The notes beneath the pieces were generated by a model. It saw only the letters and a list, made by a program, of their open reading frames with translations. It ran no database searches and had not been told where the DNA came from. The position numbers and the translations under genes were made by a program. Shown piece after piece: positions 59,129-64,000 of a stretch of 64,000 nucleotides of DNA. The first letter of the stretch is position 1. Every line of letters starts with the position of its first letter. The stretch is from Candidatus Omnitrophica bacterium UBA6233 (GTDB lineage: Bacteria; Omnitrophota; Gorgyraeia; Gygaellales; Profunditerraquicolaceae). Location of the stretch: contig DJWJ01000015.1 in assembly GCA_002440965.1 (NCBI GenBank), forward strand, positions 1 through 64,000, read 5' to 3'.

Positions 59129-60331
59129 TTAAGCAGCTCCTTTAATAAAATAGTCCATTAATTCATGTCCTTTGTCAAAATAAAGGTCGGATTTAAGCGA
59201 TTCCTTTTCGCTGTATTCCAGAAATCCCCTGGCAACAATATCCTGGCCAAATACTCCAAAAGGCACAACATCTTTAGTATGTGTTTTCTTCGCGACAGGA
59301 GTGGCATGATCCGGCAAAATCATGATTCTAAAGTTATGTTTATTTTTCAAAGATTTAAGGATACGTCCCAGGATCAGCTGGTCAAACCTTTCAATTGCGG
59401 TGATTTTTTCCCTTAAATCGCCGTTATGCCCCGCTTCATCGGCTGCCTCAACATGCACAAACACAAAGTCATGATTTTTTAATGAATTTAAAGCGGCTAT
59501 CGCCTTGCCTTCGTAATTGGTATCGTAATAACCGGTTGCGCCGGGAACATTGATAACTTCAAGCCCCAAAAGTCTTCCCAAGCCCTTAATCAAATCTACA
59601 GCGGAAATTACGCTTCCGTTTAAGCCGTATTTATCGGTAAAACTCGGCATATTCGGTTGTTTTCCTTGCCCCCAGAGCCAAATCATATTCGCGGGATTTT
59701 CTTTTAGATCGATACGCACCAGATTAATTTCATGTTTGCCTAGGATTTGACGGGAATCTTCCATCAATTTGGTAATAATTTCGCTAGAATCCCCTTTGGG
59801 TAAATTTTCCAATATTTTCTCTCCGGAAATATCATGAGGGGCTTTACATCGGAGTTTCTCGAGATGTTCATCAGCCCCTCTTTTGGCTACCATAATATGG
59901 CGATAGCTTATTCCGGGGTAAAACTTGATTCGGTTTGTCCCTAAAATGCTGTCGATACGTTCAATAAGTATGGCTGCTTCCTTCGAGCTTATATGTCCGG
60001 CGCTGTAATCTGTAAGCCTATCAGCTGCAACGGTTACGAGGTTGCAGCGGAAAGCCACATCGTCATCCTCAAGTTTGATTCCAAGATTTGCTGCTTCAAG
60101 CGGGCCTCTACCGGTATAGTATTTTCTTGGATCATAGCCAAAAATACTAATCTGCGCTACATCTGAACCGGGAATAAAACCTTCGGGGATAGTTTTTACT
60201 CTTCCTAACCTTCCGTGTTTGGCGATGAAATCCATATTTGGAGTTTTTGCGGCTTCCAAAGGCGTTCGTTCCCCTAATTCAGGAATCGGGTAATCGCTCA
60301 TTCCATCGCAAACCAAAACAATATATTTCAT
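59129..60331 (-). CDS. ApgM-like phosphoglycerate mutase family protein, probable homoserine kinase
   Basis: 400 residues of the archaeal-type cofactor-independent phosphoglycerate mutase fold: 'KYIVLVCDGMSDYPIPELGE', 'PEGFIPGSDVAQISIFGYDP', 'TGRGPLEAANLGIKL', 'VHVEAADEAGHNGD', 'ILPDHATPVAKKTHTKDVVP'. Metal ligands are all present. A subfamily of these proteins acts as homoserine kinase where thrB is missing. Here it lies between lysC and thrC-hom and no thrB is seen, so the kinase role is preferred over glycolysis. Overlaps coaB by 4 bases. Confidence 0.8.
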   Translation of the reverse strand: MKYIVLVCDGMSDYPIPELGERTPLEAAKTPNMDFIAKHGRLGRVKTIPEGFIPGSDVAQISIFGYDPRKYYTGRGPLEAANLGIKLEDDDVAFRCNLVTVAADRLTDYSAGHISSKEAAILIERIDSILGTNRIKFYPGISYRHIMVAKRGADEHLEKLRCKAPHDISGEKILENLPKGDSSEIITKLMEDSRQILGKHEINLVRIDLKENPANMIWLWGQGKQPNMPSFTDKYGLNGSVISAVDLIKGLGRLLGLEVINVPGATGYYDTNYEGKAIAALNSLKNHDFVFVHVEAADEAGHNGDLREKITAIERFDQLILGRILKSLKNKHNFRIMILPDHATPVAKKTHTKDVVPFGVFGQDIVARGFLEYSEKESLKSDLYFDKGHELMDYFIKGAA

Positions 60332-60960
60332 ATTTTTTCCCCAAGTAAATCAATCAGAGATTTTACCATCTTTTCCTTTGATGAAATCCGGCCGCTGTTT
60401 TTTTCTTTACTGACTAAATATGCGGCATACCGTCTATTTTTCGAGGTATTGGCTACGACCAGGTCAAGACTGGAATTTTTAAGCAAAGAACGTCCTTTAT
60501 TTACTAATTTATTTCCTGATAAATCCGGTTCAAACTTAAATCCGACTAGGAATGAACCAAGCGCAGCCTTACGCAAACTAGCTATAATTTTAGGTGTGCG
60601 CTTAAAAGCCAATTCCAAAATATTTTTGTCAGAGTTAATCTTGGTTTTGCTTACCTTAATTGGCCGGTAATCCGAAATAGCCGCAGCCTGAATTATCGCG
60701 TCATATTTCTTTTTAAGCGCGTTTTTTACTAATGAATTTAATTCGTCAAAGAACTTAAAATTTACGACTTTAATTTTCTTGTTTAAAGAATAAGCGCCAA
60801 TCGGGCCAAGTAATAATGTTATTTTCGCGCCTCTTTTGGTTAAGTCTTCAGCCAACAAGATCCCGGTTTTACCGGTTGAAGTATTGCTAATTACTCTTAC
60901 ATTGTCTATCGGAACCCAAGTAGGCCCGGCAGTGATTAAGATTTTTTTATTTTTAAGCAT
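60328..60960 (-). CDS. coaB: Standalone phosphopantothenate-cysteine ligase (CoaB domain)
   Basis: 210 residues from ATG 60960 ('MLKNKKILITAGPTWVPIDN'), the extension to 60984 being repeat sequence. 'GPTWVPIDNVRVISNTSTGK' and 'IIQAAAISDYRPIKVSKTKI' and 'KRTPKIIASLR' are CoaB motifs. In most bacteria CoaB is fused behind the flavoprotein decarboxylase CoaC; here the CoaC half is missing and must be encoded elsewhere, or lost. Coupled to the homoserine-kinase-like gene. Confidence 0.9.
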   Translation of the reverse strand: MLKNKKILITAGPTWVPIDNVRVISNTSTGKTGILLAEDLTKRGAKITLLLGPIGAYSLNKKIKVVNFKFFDELNSLVKNALKKKYDAIIQAAAISDYRPIKVSKTKINSDKNILELAFKRTPKIIASLRKAALGSFLVGFKFEPDLSGNKLVNKGRSLLKNSSLDLVVANTSKNRRYAAYLVSKEKNSGRISSKEKMVKSLIDLLGEKI

Positions 60961-60967
60961 ATTTACT

Positions 60968-61094
60968 TTAATGTCAAATGACAAAGCACAAAATTCAAAA
61001 TAAATTTAAATGTCAAAATAAAAATGAAAAAACATCTGTTTTGAAATTTGAGCTTTAGATTTATTTTGTGCTTTGAATTTTGTCATTTGAATTT
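60968..61094. repeat. CAAATGACAAA-type long inverted repeat, copy 5 (coaB-thrC)
   Basis: Left AATGTCAAATGACAAAGCAC and AAAATAAATTTAAATGTC, right TTTAGATTTATTTTGTGCTT and TTTTGTCATTTGAATT. Same design as copies 1-4. Confidence 0.85.
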
Positions 61095-61095
61095 A

Positions 61096-62157
61096 TCAGT
61101 ACCCAATCTCTTTAAGAATAGATTTCATCTCAGGTTTGATAACCTTAGGCGCTTTTACGCTTTTTATCGCTCTGTCAGGGTCTTTTAATCCATGGCCGGT
61201 CAAAATACAGACTATTTTTTTCGAAGATTGCTCTTTGAAATATCCGTTTTTATGAAGTTTAAGTAAACCTGCCACTGATGATGCGCTGGCAGGTTCCGCG
61301 AATACGCCGTCATTAAGCGCGAGTATCTTGTAAGCTTCTAAAATTTGATCGTCTGAAACTATATCGATTAAACCGCCGGATTCATCTCGGGCGTTTTCCG
61401 CCTGCTTCCAACTAGCCGGATTTCCAATGCGAATGGCAGTTGCGATTGTTTCAGGTTTTTTTATCGGATGGCCCAGAACTATAGGCGCTGCTCCTTCTGC
61501 CTGAAAACCTAACATCTTCGGCAATTTTTTGGATAGGCCAGCCTCTTTATATTCTTTATATCCTTTCCAGTAAGCCGTGATATTTCCGGCATTTCCTACC
61601 GGCATAATCTGAAAATCCGGAGCATCATCCAAAAAATCACAGATTTCAAAGCTTCCTGTTTTTTGGCCTTCGATACGGTAAGGATTAAGCGAATTTACAA
61701 GCGTAACCGGATATTTAACAGTAATTTCGCGCGCCAAGCCTAAAGCATCGTCAAAATTTCCATCTATTGCCAGCACTTGTGCTCCATGAATCAAAGCTTG
61801 GCTTAACTTGCCTAAGGCAATTGCTCCACTGGGAATAAGGACAATACATTTTATTCCGGCGCGGGCAGCGTAAGCAGCCGCAGAAGCTGAGGTATTTCCT
61901 GTGGATGCGCACATTACGGCTTTTGCTCCTTCTTCACAGGCTTTAGAGATAGCCAGCGTCATCCCCCTGTCTTTAAAGGAGCCTGTAGGATTAAGCCCTT
62001 CATATTTTAGATAAACTTCGAAATCGTCTCCTAAAAGTCGGCTCAAATATTTGGAGTAAATTAAAGGGGTATTCCCTTCGTTTAAAGTAATTACCGGAGT
62101 TTTATCCGTTACCGGCAGGTATTTTTTATATTTATCGATTAACCCCAGGTATTTCAC
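61096..62157 (-). CDS. thrC: Threonine synthase
   Basis: 353 residues; PLP Lys in 'GLNPTGSFKDRGMTLAISKA', 'ASTGNTSASAAAYAARAGI' and 'MPVGNAGNITAYWKGY'. Short ThrC type of plants/archaea and many bacteria. Converts O-phosphohomoserine to threonine. Overlaps hom by 4 bases, so coupled. Confidence 0.96.
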   Translation of the reverse strand: MKYLGLIDKYKKYLPVTDKTPVITLNEGNTPLIYSKYLSRLLGDDFEVYLKYEGLNPTGSFKDRGMTLAISKACEEGAKAVMCASTGNTSASAAAYAARAGIKCIVLIPSGAIALGKLSQALIHGAQVLAIDGNFDDALGLAREITVKYPVTLVNSLNPYRIEGQKTGSFEICDFLDDAPDFQIMPVGNAGNITAYWKGYKEYKEAGLSKKLPKMLGFQAEGAAPIVLGHPIKKPETIATAIRIGNPASWKQAENARDESGGLIDIVSDDQILEAYKILALNDGVFAEPASASSVAGLLKLHKNGYFKEQSSKKIVCILTGHGLKDPDRAIKSVKAPKVIKPEMKSILKEIGY

Positions 62158-63449
62158 ACTTCCTCCATCCTGATTGCTACTGATTTTTCCTTGATTCCAT
62201 CCATTCTGTCAATGATGTTTAAGGCCTGGCGGATACTTTTTTCTTTAGCCTGATGTATAACCATGACAATTGGGACTAGCTGGGCTTTGCTCGGTTCTTT
62301 TTGAGTTACCGAAGCAATGCTTATTCCTAATTTAGCTAGTACTCCTGATATTTTAGCCAGGACACCTGGTTTATCGACAGCTGTAAAACGAATATAGTAC
62401 CGGCTTTCAAAATCATCAATTTTACGTAATTTTTCGACACTTTTATCCGTAACGGTTTTTAGGGTAGGCCTAAAAAGACCTGCTTTAATGTCTTGGGTTA
62501 AGTCCACTAAATCCGAAACTACTGCCGAGGCGGCGGATAACTGTCCTGCTCCGGGTCCATAGAATAATAGATTTCCCGCTAGGTCGCTGGAAACGTATAT
62601 GGCGTTGAATACTCCCTCAACCGAAGATAATAAATGATCTTTAGGAATAAGGGTTGGATGTACCCTTACTTCTAAATCTTCATTTTCTTTTTTGGCGATC
62701 GCCAGTAATTTAATTTCAAAACCCAATTCTCGGGCATAATTTACATCAGCTAAAGAAATACGCGATATGCCTTCGATGAATACGTCTTCTAAATCTACAA
62801 ATCTTCCAAATGATAAATAAGTAAGTAGGATTAATTTATGGGCTGAATCCATACCTTCTATGTCCAGAGTGGGATCTTTTTCCGCAAATCCTTTTAAGCG
62901 GGCAACTTTAAGCGCTTCTTCAAAGCTGCAGTTATTTTTAGACATAGAAGACAATATGTAATTAGAAGTTCCGTTTACGATGCCGAATATACTGTTGAAT
63001 TTATTGGCAACTAGCCCTTCCCGAAGAGATTTAATAATCGGAATTCCTGCTCCGACAGAAGCTTCGAAATAAATGCTTTTACCGCGGTCAGCCGCTTCAG
63101 CAAATAGCTCTTGCCCTGCCTGCGCAAGAAGCGCCTTGTTAGCGGTAACCACATTTTTGCCTTTTTTTAAAGCCTCAAGGATAAATTCTTTTGCCGGGTG
63201 GACTCCTCCCATCAGTTCGACTAAAATATCGATTTGCGGGTCATTAATCAATTCTTTTATATCGCGAGTCAGTATCTCTTTATTCACGGAAACATTGCGT
63301 CGGCTTGATATATCCTGATCGCAGATTCTTTTTATATTTATATCCAAGCCGGTTTTTTCGCTTAATAAAGACTTTCTGTCGCGCAAAATTTTTACTACGC
63401 CAGAACCGATATTGCCAAAACCGACTAAACCTACATTAATCCTTTTCAT
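62154..63449 (-). CDS. hom: Homoserine dehydrogenase
   Basis: 431 residues: NAD(P) site 'NVGLVGFGNIGSGVVKILRD', 'GKNVVTANKALLAQAG', 'FEASVGAGIPIIKSLREGLV', 'GIVNGTSNYILSSMSK', 'EKDPTLDIEGMDSAHKLILL' (catalytic Lys/Asp) and a C-terminal ACT domain (about 350-425) for threonine feedback. It is coupled to the PilZ gene upstream by a 1-base overlap and to thrC downstream. Confidence 0.97.
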   Translation of the reverse strand: MKRINVGLVGFGNIGSGVVKILRDRKSLLSEKTGLDINIKRICDQDISSRRNVSVNKEILTRDIKELINDPQIDILVELMGGVHPAKEFILEALKKGKNVVTANKALLAQAGQELFAEAADRGKSIYFEASVGAGIPIIKSLREGLVANKFNSIFGIVNGTSNYILSSMSKNNCSFEEALKVARLKGFAEKDPTLDIEGMDSAHKLILLTYLSFGRFVDLEDVFIEGISRISLADVNYARELGFEIKLLAIAKKENEDLEVRVHPTLIPKDHLLSSVEGVFNAIYVSSDLAGNLLFYGPGAGQLSAASAVVSDLVDLTQDIKAGLFRPTLKTVTDKSVEKLRKIDDFESRYYIRFTAVDKPGVLAKISGVLAKLGISIASVTQKEPSKAQLVPIVMVIHQAKEKSIRQALNIIDRMDGIKEKSVAIRMEEV

Positions 63450-63811
63450 TATCCTTCCTTTTCTTTCTTGATATAATAACCCACTGTTTCATTGATAACT
63501 TTTCTATGTCTTTCGTCTACCGCCAAGAATTCAATCCTAGTATCATAAATCATATCTTCTATTATTTCTTTGGATTCAAGCACCCTGCCTATTATCATTA
63601 TGGGGTGTGGGTCAAACGGCAGCCTTATTTCCAGCGCCAAGTTTACCCCGCTGTCAAATCTTTTATTGGTGGTTAAAAGCATCCCGCCCATACAGATATT
63701 CTTAGTCTGGCTTATATCAATATTATCGCTTTCGTTCATTATGCGGTAAGAAACAATGAATCGACCGGTAACCCGCGGATGTTTTCTTCTTTCCGGACCA
63801 TTGTAGCCCAT
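63449..63811 (-). CDS. PilZ-domain protein
   Basis: 120 residues. 'ERRKHPRVTGRFIVSYR' holds RxxxR; the second motif reads 'KNICMGGMLL' (NxCxxG), with Cys in place of the usual Ser, which may weaken c-di-GMP binding. A strong GGAGGTG precedes the ATG. It lies first in a unit with hom and thrC, an odd partner for amino-acid genes. Confidence 0.78.
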   Translation of the reverse strand: MGYNGPERRKHPRVTGRFIVSYRIMNESDNIDISQTKNICMGGMLLTTNKRFDSGVNLALEIRLPFDPHPIMIIGRVLESKEIIEDMIYDTRIEFLAVDERHRKVINETVGYYIKKEKEG

Positions 63812-63866
63812 CTAACACCTCCATATTTTAGCCTATCAGGATCAATCCTAAAGTAAGCTAGAGCGC

Positions 63867-64000
63867 TTAAGCCGAATTATGTCGAAGGTTTGACAGACAC
63901 CATGAAATGTATTCATGTATCAAAGCTTTCTGCTTTTCTTCCAATTCCAGAAATGAAATTCTTAAAAGAGAGGTTTGTAAATTTGAATCGATACTGCTAT
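63867..64000 (-). CDS. C-terminal end of a probable PilZ-like protein (partial)
   Basis: An open minus-strand frame runs from the window edge to a TAA at 63867-63869. Its 44 residues ('TSLLRISFLELEEKQKALIH', then EYISWC) resemble the last strand and C-terminal helix of PilZ domains ('F..L...Q..LI.EYI'). The rest lies outside the window. Family assignment is tentative. Confidence 0.5.
   Translation of the reverse strand, partial: SSIDSNLQTSLLRISFLELEEKQKALIHEYISWCLSNLRHNSA

Noticed and set aside
39362..61094. The five long A/T-rich repeats as a CRISPR array
   Set aside because: Units are inverted repeats several kb apart between genes, not regularly spaced direct repeats with unique spacers, and there are no cas genes.

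Overview
The window comes from a moderate-G+C bacterium with a Gram-negative envelope: it encodes a beta-barrel porin, several lipoproteins and c-di-GMP receptors of the PilZ family. The gene mix (PilZ proteins, DUF134, a GuaB3-type dehydrogenase, eukaryote-type dimeric glycyl-tRNA synthetase, CstA, a wealth of short palindromic intergenic repeats) fits an uncultivated lineage such as Candidatus Omnitrophota. This is an inference from gene content only; no rRNA or complete marker set is present.

Layout. 1-2.3 kb: the end of a large MBG-repeat surface protein and a type IV AbiE toxin-antitoxin pair. 2.4-11.6 kb (+ strand): envelope and signalling genes (SurA-like lipoprotein, HAMP protein, small metalloprotease, two PilZ proteins, a zinc protein), a radical SAM protein, membrane proteins, CstA, a collapsed DUF362 pseudogene and YajQ. 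11.7-13.9 kb: an SOS-type operon lexA - small gene - Y-family polymerase, with a palindrome between the lexA -35 and -10 boxes. From 14.2 kb to the right edge every gene is on the - strand. 14.6-18.7 kb is the most unusual locus: a tightly packed operon of a GH57 amylase, a membrane-anchored probable carbohydrate-binding protein, a ParA ATPase fused to a glycogen-binding (CBM48/AMPK-beta-like) domain, a lysine-rich protein with an EF-Tu-like barrel, and two tiny proteins. 18.7-24 kb: a frameshifted four-helix-bundle gene lying between repeat arms that also occur empty twice nearby, a porin, a PHP phosphoesterase, tRNA-Arg(CCU), apt and a short sigma-70 factor. 23.5-41 kb: pyruvate phosphate dikinase, glyS, panB, Mg2+ ATPase, apbE, panE, recO-ybeY-HD protein-phoH, LysM lipoprotein, aspS, hisS and HU. 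41-64 kb: dnaE, guaA, guaB3, groEL/groES with CIRCE, coaX, uvrB-nadC-valS-cimA-lysC, a phosphoglycerate-mutase-like probable homoserine kinase, standalone coaB, thrC, hom and PilZ proteins.

How the genes work together. lysC, hom, thrC and the apgM-like kinase give a full aspartate-to-threonine route without a classical thrB; cimA adds the citramalate route to isoleucine. panB, panE, coaX and coaB cover much of pantothenate and CoA synthesis. guaB3 and guaA form a two-gene operon from a near-consensus promoter.

A striking genome-level feature is the density of intergenic inverted repeats. Four families are visible: (i) AGGGACGGTTCT palindromes, four copies in two size classes; (ii) long A/T-rich CAAATGACAAA hairpins, five copies between 39 and 61 kb; (iii) CAGGTCTATAGTC-type arms, three loci, one enclosing the four-helix-bundle gene; (iv) a single TAGTAGG-type repeat. 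They abut or enter coding sequences and supply protein C-termini (HisS, UvrB) or stop codons (GlyS). No CRISPR array, insertion sequence with transposase, prophage or rRNA was seen.
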